Source of the DNA: Flagellimonas meridianipacifica
GTDB lineage: Bacteria; Bacteroidota; Bacteroidia; Flavobacteriales; Flavobacteriaceae
DNA length: 64,000 nt
Assembly (NCBI RefSeq): GCF_003001695.1
Contig: NZ_PVYX01000001.1
Span: forward strand, 868,001 to 932,000
Reading direction: 5' to 3'
The translations under genes were made by a program, and so were the position numbers. Shown here piece by piece: positions 44,361 through 54,030 of the stretch. The notes beneath the pieces are model-generated. The model saw only the letters and a list, made by a program, of their open reading frames with translations, was not told where the DNA came from and searched no databases. Position 1 is the stretch's first letter; each line of letters starts with the position of its first letter.

Positions 44361-46781
44361 ATGTTCAAAAACTATCTAAAAATAGCTGTTCGAAGTATTT
44401 CCAAGAACAAAACTTACTCGTTCATCAATATTGGCGGATTGGCACTTGGTCTTACAGTGGCTATGCTTATAGGTTTATGGATTCATGATGAAAAAACTTT
44501 CAATACGAATTTTAAGAACCATGACCACATAGCACAGGTGCTTGTAAACAAAACCAACAACGGTGAAATTCGAACTAGGTTTACCCTACCCTACCCCTTG
44601 GCCGCTGAGTTGCGCAGTGTCTATGCCGGTGATTTCAAGTACGTGGTAATGAGTTCTTTTCCTGGTGACAATGTGTTGTCCTTTAAGGAAAAAAATCAGA
44701 ACCAATATGGTGCCTATATGGAGAAAGATGCCCTCCGTTTGTTCTCCTTCACCATGTTAAAAGGAAATCATAATGCACTTAACGACCCCAATGCCATTGT
44801 ACTTTCTGCATCGGCTGCCAATGCCTTGTTTGGTAATGAAGAACCTATCGGAAAAACAATGCGCTTGAACGATAATTTCGTCGTTACGGTAAAGGGCGTT
44901 TTTGAAGACCTTCCGACCAATGCAAATGTATTTGAGCCACTTGCTGCTTTTTCAGAATCCAAAAAGCTTGACTTCATTGCTCCGTGGGACCTATATGTAT
45001 CGATGTATGAATGGGTAAAGACCGCACGTGATCGAAAGCTATGGGATAACAATTCCTATCAAGTATATGTGGCAGTGTCCAATCAGTCTACCATAGAAGC
45101 TGTAAGTCATAAAATCAAGAATACCCTTTACGACCATGTTCCGGACGAAACCAAAAGAAGCAATCCGGAAATCTTTCTTCATCCTATGAAAGATTGGCAT
45201 TTAAAATCAAGCTTTAAGAATGGTCTTTCCTACGGTGGAGCGATTCAATATGTGCGCATGTTCGGTATAATTGGCGTGTTCGTATTGCTTTTGGCCTGTA
45301 TCAATTTTATGAACTTGAGTACCGCCAGGTCACAGAAACGTGCCAAGGAAGTAGGGATACGAAAAACGGTTGGCTCAAACAAAAACCAACTAATTGAGCA
45401 ATTCTTGTTTGAATCACTGTTGGTCACCTGTTGTGCTTTTGCAATCGCCTGTACTTTAGTTGTCCTGCTTCTACCCCTATTCAACCAATTAGCGGATAAA
45501 CAGATTCTTTTCCCCTATGCAAATCCCTTATTTTGGTGTATAGGTTTGGGATTGATATCCGTTACGAGTCTATTGGCCGGCAGTTATCCCGCTTTGTACC
45601 TCTCTTCCTTCAGACCAGTTCGCGTTTTGAAGGGAACCATCCAAGCGGGCAAATCGGCAGTGTCATTTCGTAAAGTACTGGTCGTGGTGCAATTTATAGT
45701 TTCCATCATTTTGGTATCTGGCACTATGGTAGTTAATCAACAAATACAACATTCAAAAAATCGACCTATAGGCTATAATAAGAATGGCCTAATTATGATT
45801 GAAAAAACCACCGAAGCATTTGAGGGGAAATACAATGTACTTCGCGAAGCCTTTAAAAAAAGTGGGGCGGTGGCAGAAATGGCAGAATCCTCGAATCCGA
45901 TGACCGAGGTGTGGAACAGTAACGGCGGTTATGATTGGGAAGGCAAAAATCCTGATTTTATCACCAATATCGTTAACTTTTATGTATCCCATGATTATGG
46001 AAAGACCGTAGGTTGGGAAGTGAAGTTCGGCAGGAATTTTTCAAGGGATTTAGCCTCAGATTCCACAGCATATATCCTCAATGAAGCCGCGGTTGAATAT
46101 ATGGGTTTGCAAGACCCCGTTGATAAGACCATCCGTTGGTATGACGGGGAGCATAAGGTTATTGGGGTCGTCAAAAATATGTTGACCGAGTCCCCTTTTG
46201 AACCAGTCAAACAGGCTATTTACAGTATTAACTACAATGAGACCAATTGGATTAACCTAAAATTGTCTCCCGAGAAAAGTATTACTCAGTCTTTGGAAAA
46301 GATTGAGACGGAGTTTGCCATATTTGCCCCGAGCATTCCCTTTGAATTTCAATTTGTGGATAATGCCTTCGGACACAAATTCAAAGCTGAGGAACGCATG
46401 CGAAAATTATCGGGTATCTTTTCCGTCCTGGCCATTTTCATAAGCTGCTTAGGGTTATTCGGACTATCTACTTTTATGGCCGAAAGACGCACCAAGGAAA
46501 TTGGTATTCGCAAGGTATTAGGAGCGTCCATAATGAGTCTTTTTAAGATGCTTTCACGAGATTTTGTTTTGCTGGTACTATTTTCTGGCCTCATTGCTAT
46601 TCCCGTTGCCTACTACGTGATGCAACAATGGCTGGAAAACTATACTTATCACATCAGCATTCCATGGTGGGTTTTTGGAGTGGCCATTTTATCCGTAATG
46701 TTCATTGCCCTTTTTACCATAAGCTATCAAGCCGCCCGAGCGGCAATTGTCAATCCTGTAAAAAGTTTGCGCACACAATAA
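44361..46781 (+). CDS. Double FtsX/MacB-type ABC permease 8 of 11
   Basis: The 806-residue protein is the partner of permease 5, with SFINIGGLALGLTVAMLIGLWIHDE at TM1 and LDFIAPWDLYVSMYEWVKT in domain one. Domain two has FGRNFSRDLASDSTAYILNEA and GVVKNMLTESP. The coupling motifs are KEVGIRKTVGS and KEIGIRKVLGA. It ends NPVKSLRTQ, the only copy with glutamine instead of glutamate as the last residue. The pair suggests a second duplication event separate from that of permeases 1-3, followed by gene insertion or shuffling between the two copies. Confidence 0.92.
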   Translation: MFKNYLKIAVRSISKNKTYSFINIGGLALGLTVAMLIGLWIHDEKTFNTNFKNHDHIAQVLVNKTNNGEIRTRFTLPYPLAAELRSVYAGDFKYVVMSSFPGDNVLSFKEKNQNQYGAYMEKDALRLFSFTMLKGNHNALNDPNAIVLSASAANALFGNEEPIGKTMRLNDNFVVTVKGVFEDLPTNANVFEPLAAFSESKKLDFIAPWDLYVSMYEWVKTARDRKLWDNNSYQVYVAVSNQSTIEAVSHKIKNTLYDHVPDETKRSNPEIFLHPMKDWHLKSSFKNGLSYGGAIQYVRMFGIIGVFVLLLACINFMNLSTARSQKRAKEVGIRKTVGSNKNQLIEQFLFESLLVTCCAFAIACTLVVLLLPLFNQLADKQILFPYANPLFWCIGLGLISVTSLLAGSYPALYLSSFRPVRVLKGTIQAGKSAVSFRKVLVVVQFIVSIILVSGTMVVNQQIQHSKNRPIGYNKNGLIMIEKTTEAFEGKYNVLREAFKKSGAVAEMAESSNPMTEVWNSNGGYDWEGKNPDFITNIVNFYVSHDYGKTVGWEVKFGRNFSRDLASDSTAYILNEAAVEYMGLQDPVDKTIRWYDGEHKVIGVVKNMLTESPFEPVKQAIYSINYNETNWINLKLSPEKSITQSLEKIETEFAIFAPSIPFEFQFVDNAFGHKFKAEERMRKLSGIFSVLAIFISCLGLFGLSTFMAERRTKEIGIRKVLGASIMSLFKMLSRDFVLLVLFSGLIAIPVAYYVMQQWLENYTYHISIPWWVFGVAILSVMFIALFTISYQAARAAIVNPVKSLRTQ

Positions 46782-46806
46782 GAAAGTCAATCAAAAGCAA
46801 GTCACT

Positions 46807-49221
46807 ATGTTCAAGAACTATTTGAAAGTTGCCTTACGAAACCTATGGAAAAACAGACTGTTCTCCGGTATTGGAATTCTTGGCCTGTCCATTGCCTTTG
46901 GTGTAGCTACCCTATTGACCATGGATTCGCTTCATGAGCTTTCTTATGATAATTTTCATACCAACGGCGATAGAATCTATCAGGTTCATATTACTTGGCA
47001 AACTCCTAAAGGGACTGAGGTCGGAACGAGCCAGCCAACTCCTTTTGCAGAAGCATTAGCCTTTGAAGTGCCCGGTGTAGAGAAAATAACCCGATTTCTT
47101 GAAGAGGAAGCTTTGACCATTTATAATGAAAAAGAACTAGGTTTAGATGCCATTTATGTAGACCCTGATTTTTTTGAGATGTTCAGTTTCCCTATCCTTC
47201 AGGGCACCAAAAAAAACACTTTGGTTGATGTTTCATCCGTAGTACTTACAAAGAGTTCGGCAACCAAATTATTCGGTAGTGAAAGCCCTGTTGGAAAAAC
47301 GGTAACTGTCTTAATTAATGGAAAAAATGAACCTTTTGTTGTTAGAGCCGTTGCACCCGACCAACCTGAAAATAGTTCTATTGAATTTGATATCGCCTTA
47401 CCTTTTGAGAAGAATCCTGAATATGAGGAAACCAAAGAACATTGGTATGCGCAATACCATGAGGTTTATCTTCAATTGGAAGAACAGGTGTACGCAAAGA
47501 CGTTCGAAGAAAACAGTCGGAGCTTTACCAATTTGCATTATGAAGGAGCAGTTGAAAACCTCAAACGTGATGGAGCACTTCCCAACCAAAATGGCGATTT
47601 TCTCCAACTAGGTCTTTTGCCCATAACAAACAAGCGTTTTGTTAGGTATAACAAGGGATATGTTGAGATTAGTAGAGCGAAAGTATATGTCGTTTTAGGG
47701 GTTGCTCTACTTATTCTATTCATAGCTTGTGTCAACTTTGTTAATATGAGCATTGCCAAAAGCGCTCAACGACTCAGAGAGATTGGAATGCGCAAGACAC
47801 TTGGTGCGGAGAAGCGGCAGCTCTTCTTTCAATTCTGGGGAGAAAGTCTAATTGTTTTTATAATCTCATTGGGAATTGGAGTACTATTGAGTTTGTTTTT
47901 AGAGGATAACTTTCAAACCTTATTTAAGACAGGTGCAACATTTGATATCCTTTTAACCCCTATCTTGATTTTTACAACATTGCTTTTAGTATTGTTGATA
48001 TCCCTAATTGTTGGAGGATATCCAGCGCTACTTCTTAGCCGTTTGACCACTATTCAATCCTTGAAAGGAAAGTTGGGCTCCTCAGGGAAAAACCATTTGC
48101 GTGACGGACTTATAATACTTCAGTTTGGAATTGCCATCCTACTAATTAGCGGGACATTTATCCTTAATGGACAGATTGAGTACATGAGAAACAAAGACTT
48201 GGGTTATGACAAGGAACAGGTGGTTTCATTTCCTTTAAATGGAAAGAAGAACAGCTATGATACGGTTAAACTGCTTAGAGAAGAACTAAAGGACAATCAA
48301 GACATTCTAGCTATCACGGCAGCTGACAACAATTTAGGGAGAGGGAAGGACGGAAGTCTATCTTCCAGTGTATGGGGTTTTGACTACAAGGGAAAAAGTG
48401 TCCGCACAAATACTTTGGTTGTTGATTATGATTACGTCAAAACCTTGGGGCTTGATTTTAAGGAGGGTAGAAGTTTTGATTTTGAAAGAGAAAATGATGC
48501 TTATACGGTAATTATCAACGAAAGTATGGCAAAGGAGTTGGAAGAGCACGAACCATTAACAGTACAACTACCCGCTGGAGATAGTTTGGGTTATGCCGTA
48601 ATAGGAGTGGTCAAAGACTACATTTTTCAGGATATTTCAAAGGCCATAGAGCCCCTGACTATTTTCTTGAATAGAGAGAGTGGACTCACATACGCTTATG
48701 TTAGAGTGGCCCCTTCAAACATGGCAGATTCTTTTCTGGCCATTCAAAATGCCTACAAAAAAATAGAGCCAAATGCCGAATTCTTAGGTTCATTTTTAGA
48801 TGAAAATGTAGACCGAACCTTCCGCAGGGAAAAAACAATGGCAGCACTTGTTACCAGTGGTTCCATCATCGCGATACTTTTAAGTTGTGTAGGTCTGTTT
48901 GCCATGTCAATGCTAATCACAAACCAGCGTATCAAAGAAATTGGTATTCGAAAGGTCATTGGTGCCAGCGTGGCCTCGGTGACTTATTTGTTGACCAAAG
49001 ATTTTCTAAAATTGGTTCTTGTTGCTTTTGTCATTGCGACCCCAATATCGTGGTGGCTTGCCAACGAATGGCTAAAAGAATATGCAAATCGAGTCGATTT
49101 GAGCTGGCACTTCTTCGCTGTTTCTGGAGTTCTGGCTTTGCTTATTGCAGTGTTGACCATCAGCACCAAAACGATAAAATCAGCATTGGCAAATCCTGTG
49201 AAAAGTTTAAGGACCGAGTAG
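46807..49221 (+). CDS. Double FtsX/MacB-type ABC permease 9 of 11
   Basis: The 804-residue protein is a singleton. The first coupling motif is REIGMRKTLGAEK, with arginine replacing the usual first lysine and methionine in place of isoleucine or valine. Domain two reads EGRSFDFERENDAYTVIINES and GVVKDYIFQDI, so the FH pair is missing. Domain one has QPTPFAEALAFEVPGVEKITRF. The second coupling motif is KEIGIRKVIGA. The spacer before it is 25 bases and ends CACTATG rather than ATCATG. Confidence 0.92.
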   Translation: MFKNYLKVALRNLWKNRLFSGIGILGLSIAFGVATLLTMDSLHELSYDNFHTNGDRIYQVHITWQTPKGTEVGTSQPTPFAEALAFEVPGVEKITRFLEEEALTIYNEKELGLDAIYVDPDFFEMFSFPILQGTKKNTLVDVSSVVLTKSSATKLFGSESPVGKTVTVLINGKNEPFVVRAVAPDQPENSSIEFDIALPFEKNPEYEETKEHWYAQYHEVYLQLEEQVYAKTFEENSRSFTNLHYEGAVENLKRDGALPNQNGDFLQLGLLPITNKRFVRYNKGYVEISRAKVYVVLGVALLILFIACVNFVNMSIAKSAQRLREIGMRKTLGAEKRQLFFQFWGESLIVFIISLGIGVLLSLFLEDNFQTLFKTGATFDILLTPILIFTTLLLVLLISLIVGGYPALLLSRLTTIQSLKGKLGSSGKNHLRDGLIILQFGIAILLISGTFILNGQIEYMRNKDLGYDKEQVVSFPLNGKKNSYDTVKLLREELKDNQDILAITAADNNLGRGKDGSLSSSVWGFDYKGKSVRTNTLVVDYDYVKTLGLDFKEGRSFDFERENDAYTVIINESMAKELEEHEPLTVQLPAGDSLGYAVIGVVKDYIFQDISKAIEPLTIFLNRESGLTYAYVRVAPSNMADSFLAIQNAYKKIEPNAEFLGSFLDENVDRTFRREKTMAALVTSGSIIAILLSCVGLFAMSMLITNQRIKEIGIRKVIGASVASVTYLLTKDFLKLVLVAFVIATPISWWLANEWLKEYANRVDLSWHFFAVSGVLALLIAVLTISTKTIKSALANPVKSLRTE

Positions 49222-49241
49222 TAATCAAAAAACTAGAAATC

Positions 49242-51611
49242 ATGCTTAAAAACTATCTGAAAATTGCTTGGAGAAACATTGTAAACAATAAGGTTTTTTC
49301 ATTGTTAAATACCATTGGTTTGGCAACAGGACTGTCATGTAGTCTGCTCATTTACCTATGGGTTTCAGACGAACTGGCCATGGACAAATACCATGAAAAC
49401 ATAGATAGACTCTATTCAGTTTATCAAAAACAGATTTTTGAAGGGAGAGTGGATGCCTTATACGCCACACCAGCACCACTTTACAGGGAGTTAAAAAATA
49501 AGATTCCCGAAATAGAGCAAGCCACCCCTGCGAGCTGGAAGAGCACCAAGACCTTTGCCTATGAAAATAAGACCTTTAAACAGGAAGGGTATTTTGTAGG
49601 AGAGGACTATTTTAATATATTTTCATATAACATCTTGGCAGGAACCATCGCCACGGCCATGGATTCCCCGGATGATTTGGTTATTTCTGAACAAATGGCA
49701 CAAAAGTTTTTTGGAAGTGCCACAAATGCCATAGGCAAATCCATTATCTATGAAAATAGCCGTCCACTTACGGTATCTGCAGTGTTTAAGGAAGTTAACT
49801 CCTCCAATTCCAAAAAGAGTGATTTTTTCCTGCATTGGGATATTTTCTTGGAAGAGAATGGTTGGGCTCCTGATATCACCAATAGTGGCTCACTCACGTT
49901 TTTACTCCTCAAAGAGAATTCAGATGTTGTAACAGTAAAAGACAAACTAAAAGACTTTCTAACACCTTACAGGACGCAGGAGGATGCCAATTTTACAGTG
50001 GAATTAGAGCTTCAGCCCTTTGGAGAAACGTATTTAAACAGCCATTTTGAAAATGGTATTATTTCCGGTGGCCGCATCGAAAATGTACGCATCTTCGGAT
50101 TTATAGCCTTTTTCGTTTTGTTGATTGCCTGTATCAACTTTATGAACCTAGCCTCTGCCAGTTCTTTAAAGAGAGCCAAGGAAGTTGGGGTACGAAAATC
50201 CCTAGGAGCAAAAAAAGGAAGCCTAGTGTCCCAATTCTTGGGAGAGGCATTGTTGCTTACACTACTTAGCACCTTTTTAGCCTTAATCTTGGTTACGCTT
50301 TTATTACCATTGTTTAATGAACTTTCTGGTAAAAATTTGAGCCTTTTAGAACTTTCACCCATATCTTGGTTGGGTATTTTGGGCATTACCTTATTGACGG
50401 GAGTGGTTTCCGGAAGCTATCCTTCATTCGTATTATCTTCTTTTAGTACTATCGATATTTTTAAGAATAATAGCAAAGCTAATGCCAGTTCCCAATGGAT
50501 TCGCAAGGGATTGGTAGTTTTCCAATTTGCTTTAACGATCGTCCTCATTTCAGGAATGCTAATTACTTCACGACAAATCCATTTCATCCAGCATCAAGAT
50601 TTAGGTTTTGACCGCCATAATGTTGTCCTTTTCATTTTCCAAGGAGATTCTACACATTCCTACGCAAGTCTAAAAGAAAGAGCTTTGAAACTTCCGGGGG
50701 TGGAGTCCGTGTCCATAACCGATGCAGGTCCCATGCAGATTTCGAATGGATTTGATGATGTGGTCTGGGCTGGTAAACCTGCAGATGACCCAACGATATT
50801 TATGAGTATGGCTGTAGGGTCCAATTTTTCTAAGGCTTGGGGTACGGAAATACTTTTAGGCAGTGATTTTTCCGATATCACTGCTGCCGATGATTCAGGC
50901 TATATCATTAATGAGACCGCTTTGAAAATCATGGGGTTAAAAGATCCTATAGGTCAGCCTCTGGCTATGTGGGGTAGAGAAGGGCAAATTGTTGGGGTAA
51001 TGAAAGACTTTCCCTTAAACACATTAAAATCTACTATTCCTCCTTTGATTATTCGCAATGGAGAGCAACTAAACAGAGGAGCCGTTTTGGCCCGTATTCG
51101 TCCGGAAAACGCAATGCAAACGGTAGAGGCTTTACAAGAGTTGTATACAGAGATGCTTCCAGAAATTCCTTTTGAATATGTTTTTTCTGATGCATGGTAC
51201 AATGATATGTACAAAAGTGAGAACGTATTTTTCAAGCTCTCTCAATACTTTTCACTCATAGCCATATTTATTTCATGTCTGGGACTATTTGGACTCGTCA
51301 TTTTTTCAGCCCAACAACGTGTAAAGGAAATTGGAATACGAAAAGTGCTAGGTGCTTCGGTCCAGAAAATAACTAGTCTTTTGATTAATGATTTTCTTAA
51401 GCTCGTGGTTTTGGGTATAACCATAGGTTTCCCCATAGCTTGGTATATTATGGATAAATGGTTGACTAGCTATGAATATCGTATTGAGATGCCCTGGTGG
51501 ACATTTGGACTGTCGGGAACGTTGGTCGTCGCCTTAGCGCTATTGACTGTTGGTTTTAAGTCAGTAAGTGCAGCTATGGAGAATCCTGTGAAAAGTCTAC
51601 GAACTGAATAA
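49242..51611 (+). CDS. Double FtsX/MacB-type ABC permease 10 of 11
   Basis: The ATG at 49242 gives MLKNYLKIAWRNIVNN, which aligns with all neighbours. A longer open frame starting at 48885 runs through the end of permease 9 in another frame and its extra residues are not coding. The real protein is 789 residues, the shortest of the set. Domain two has LGSDFSDITAADD where others have GR(N/D)F, so the usual arginine is missing, and GVMKDFPLNTL replaces GVVKDFH. The coupling motifs are KEVGVRKSLGAK and KEIGIRKVLGA. The C-terminus is NPVKSLRTE. Confidence 0.93.
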   Translation: MLKNYLKIAWRNIVNNKVFSLLNTIGLATGLSCSLLIYLWVSDELAMDKYHENIDRLYSVYQKQIFEGRVDALYATPAPLYRELKNKIPEIEQATPASWKSTKTFAYENKTFKQEGYFVGEDYFNIFSYNILAGTIATAMDSPDDLVISEQMAQKFFGSATNAIGKSIIYENSRPLTVSAVFKEVNSSNSKKSDFFLHWDIFLEENGWAPDITNSGSLTFLLLKENSDVVTVKDKLKDFLTPYRTQEDANFTVELELQPFGETYLNSHFENGIISGGRIENVRIFGFIAFFVLLIACINFMNLASASSLKRAKEVGVRKSLGAKKGSLVSQFLGEALLLTLLSTFLALILVTLLLPLFNELSGKNLSLLELSPISWLGILGITLLTGVVSGSYPSFVLSSFSTIDIFKNNSKANASSQWIRKGLVVFQFALTIVLISGMLITSRQIHFIQHQDLGFDRHNVVLFIFQGDSTHSYASLKERALKLPGVESVSITDAGPMQISNGFDDVVWAGKPADDPTIFMSMAVGSNFSKAWGTEILLGSDFSDITAADDSGYIINETALKIMGLKDPIGQPLAMWGREGQIVGVMKDFPLNTLKSTIPPLIIRNGEQLNRGAVLARIRPENAMQTVEALQELYTEMLPEIPFEYVFSDAWYNDMYKSENVFFKLSQYFSLIAIFISCLGLFGLVIFSAQQRVKEIGIRKVLGASVQKITSLLINDFLKLVVLGITIGFPIAWYIMDKWLTSYEYRIEMPWWTFGLSGTLVVALALLTVGFKSVSAAMENPVKSLRTE

Positions 51612-51633
51612 CAAAATTAAAGAACAGAAAACC

Positions 51634-54009
51634 ATGCTCAAGAATCACATCAAGCTTTTCCTAAGGAACATCTCCAGAGACAAAAGTACCTTCTTCATTA
51701 ATTTGGTTGGTCTAACATCAAGCTTAACCTGTGTACTCTTGGTCTTTTTATGGGTGAAGGATGAGGTTGTAAAAGACCAATTCCACGCCAACAAAGAGCA
51801 ATTGTACCAAGTTTTCAGGCACGTGCCAAATGGACAGGGTTCCTTGAATACCTACACCTCAAATTCCAGTTTGATGCTTAAAGCTTTGCAACAAGAAGTT
51901 CCTGAAGTTGAGCAAGCTGTGGCTATTTTTAGGATAAACGGGAATGCAATGCTCCAAACCGAAGATAAAAAGCTTGCCAGTATAGGTTTCTTTGCTAGTG
52001 AGGACTACTTTAAACTGTTCTCCATTCCACTAATAGAGGGTAATACCAATGAGGTTTTGCGTGATGTAAACTCCATGGCCATTTCAAAAAGAATGGCGGA
52101 AAACCTATTTGGCCAAGAAAGCTTTGCTATTGGAAAAAGCCTCATTGTCAAAAACGGGGAAGATGGATTGGAAGATGTATTTACCATCAATGGTATTTTT
52201 GAAATCCCAAAGAACTCCTCAGAAAATTTCGATTTTGTGCTCTCTTACAAGAAGTTCTTACAAAAAAGGGACTCTAGGGATATTCATTGGGGGAGTAATA
52301 GTTCCAGAGTGTATGCCCTCCTTAAGACGGGAGTTGGAATTGAATCTTTCAATTCGAAAATAAAGGACTTTATTAAAACGAAGGATTCCGAAAACCAGGC
52401 AAGTGTGTTCTTTGGACTATATGCCGATAATTATTTAAAAAATCGCTTTGTTAATGGAAAACGGTCAGGGGGACGAATTACTTATGTAATCCTTTTGTCA
52501 ATAGTTGCTTTGTTCATACTCACCATCGCTTGTATCAACTTCATGAATTTATCCACCGCAAGGGCCTCAAAAAGAATAAAGGAAATTGGCGTAAAGAAGG
52601 TGGTAGGGGCAGAAAGAAATTCTTTGGTTTTGCAATTTTTAACTGAGTCTGTATTGCTTGCATTCTTTTCTATGATTCTTGCCTACCTCACAGTAGCTTT
52701 AATTTTACCCTGGTTCAGTGATGTTACCGGAAAACAGCTTGAATTTCCTTTCAACATCAGTCTTATTCTTTTAATAACAGGAATCGCTGTGGTAACGGGT
52801 CTAGTATCCGGTAGCTATCCAGCATTTTATCTTACAAAATTCAAGGCAATAAGTGTTTTAAAAGGAAAATTGCCCATTTCCCATGGAAATCGTTTAGTAC
52901 GCAAAGGGTTGGTCATATTTCAATTCAGTATTTCAATCTTACTTATTGTTGCTGTAAGCGTTATTTATATGCAGTTGGATTTTATTCAATCAAAAAATCT
53001 AGGGTATAATAAGGATAATATTATAGCTATTGAACGCCAAGATGGGTTGGTAAACAATATGGAGACTTTTCTTCAGGAAGCAAGAATGATTCCAGGGGTA
53101 GTAAACGCTTCTTATATGCAGGGTGATATGACCAACTTTAGTAATTCGTCCTCCAATCATAGGTGGCCAGGTCAAAGCGAAGAATCCAAGAAACTTACTT
53201 TCAGGCATGCCCATGTAGGGCCCAATTTCATAGAGACCATGGGTATTGAAATGAAAGAAGGTCGCTCTTACGTTAACGAGGTCCCCAATAACAATTCTAA
53301 AATAATTTTAAATGAAACTGCGGTAAAGTTGATGGGGCTGGAGAATCCGATAGGGACCGTTATTGATATGCGAGGTCCCAACCGGGAAATCATAGGAGTG
53401 GTAAAAGATTTCAATATTCAATCCCTGTATGAAGAGATTACGCCCATGGCACTTGTCTGTAGGTCCGAATGGATAAGTACGTTATTAATAAAAATAAAGG
53501 CCGGTGAAGAAAAAAAGACAATAACAGCACTGACCCAGTTATTCGAAAAATTCAATCCAGGTCTTCCTTTTGATTTTGACTTTCTGGATTCCCAATACGA
53601 ACAACTCTACCTAGCCGAACAAAGAGTAGCTTCCTTGTCAAAATATTTAGCGGGACTTGCAATTTTAATCTCTTGTTTGGGACTTTTTGGATTGGTGACC
53701 TTTACCGCACAGCTAAGAAAAAGGGAGGTCAGTATTAGAAAAGTTTTGGGGCAGACCACATCCCAGGCATTTATCATGTTATCAAGCGAATTTATAAAAC
53801 TGGTAGTTGCGGCTATGGTTGTAACATTGCCAATCGCCTATCTTTTGGCAAACGACTGGTTATCCGATTTTGCCTATCGCATACCTTTGAGGATTTGGTA
53901 TTTTCTAGGCGCTGGATGTGCCGCTCTGTTGATTGCCATGTTCACGGTTGCAGGTCAATCCTTATTAACTGCAAATAGTAGTCCTGCAAAGGCTTTAAGA
54001 CAAGAATAA
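51634..54009 (+). CDS. Double FtsX/MacB-type ABC permease 11 of 11
   Basis: The 791-residue last copy is the most divergent. It starts MLKNHIKLFLRNISRDK, lacking the AWRN text. The coupling motifs are KEIGVKKVVGAER and REVSIRKVLGQTTS, and domain two reads EGRSYVNEVPNNNSKIILNET. The C-terminus is SPAKALRQE. It is followed after 21 bases by the second ATPase, which also has altered motifs. This suggests permease 11 and ATPase 2 could form their own pair. Confidence 0.92.
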   Translation: MLKNHIKLFLRNISRDKSTFFINLVGLTSSLTCVLLVFLWVKDEVVKDQFHANKEQLYQVFRHVPNGQGSLNTYTSNSSLMLKALQQEVPEVEQAVAIFRINGNAMLQTEDKKLASIGFFASEDYFKLFSIPLIEGNTNEVLRDVNSMAISKRMAENLFGQESFAIGKSLIVKNGEDGLEDVFTINGIFEIPKNSSENFDFVLSYKKFLQKRDSRDIHWGSNSSRVYALLKTGVGIESFNSKIKDFIKTKDSENQASVFFGLYADNYLKNRFVNGKRSGGRITYVILLSIVALFILTIACINFMNLSTARASKRIKEIGVKKVVGAERNSLVLQFLTESVLLAFFSMILAYLTVALILPWFSDVTGKQLEFPFNISLILLITGIAVVTGLVSGSYPAFYLTKFKAISVLKGKLPISHGNRLVRKGLVIFQFSISILLIVAVSVIYMQLDFIQSKNLGYNKDNIIAIERQDGLVNNMETFLQEARMIPGVVNASYMQGDMTNFSNSSSNHRWPGQSEESKKLTFRHAHVGPNFIETMGIEMKEGRSYVNEVPNNNSKIILNETAVKLMGLENPIGTVIDMRGPNREIIGVVKDFNIQSLYEEITPMALVCRSEWISTLLIKIKAGEEKKTITALTQLFEKFNPGLPFDFDFLDSQYEQLYLAEQRVASLSKYLAGLAILISCLGLFGLVTFTAQLRKREVSIRKVLGQTTSQAFIMLSSEFIKLVVAAMVVTLPIAYLLANDWLSDFAYRIPLRIWYFLGAGCAALLIAMFTVAGQSLLTANSSPAKALRQE

Positions 54010-54030
54010 ACTTAGAATAAAAACAGTATT

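Noticed and set aside
48885..49241. N-terminal extension of 119 residues on permease 10
   Set aside because: It runs through the end of permease 9 in another frame, is rich in Cys and His without family similarity, and the ATG at 49242 aligns with every other permease start.
27327..54009. RND efflux pump
   Set aside because: The proteins have eight membrane helices and FtsX coupling motifs with separate ATPases, not the twelve-helix RND fold.
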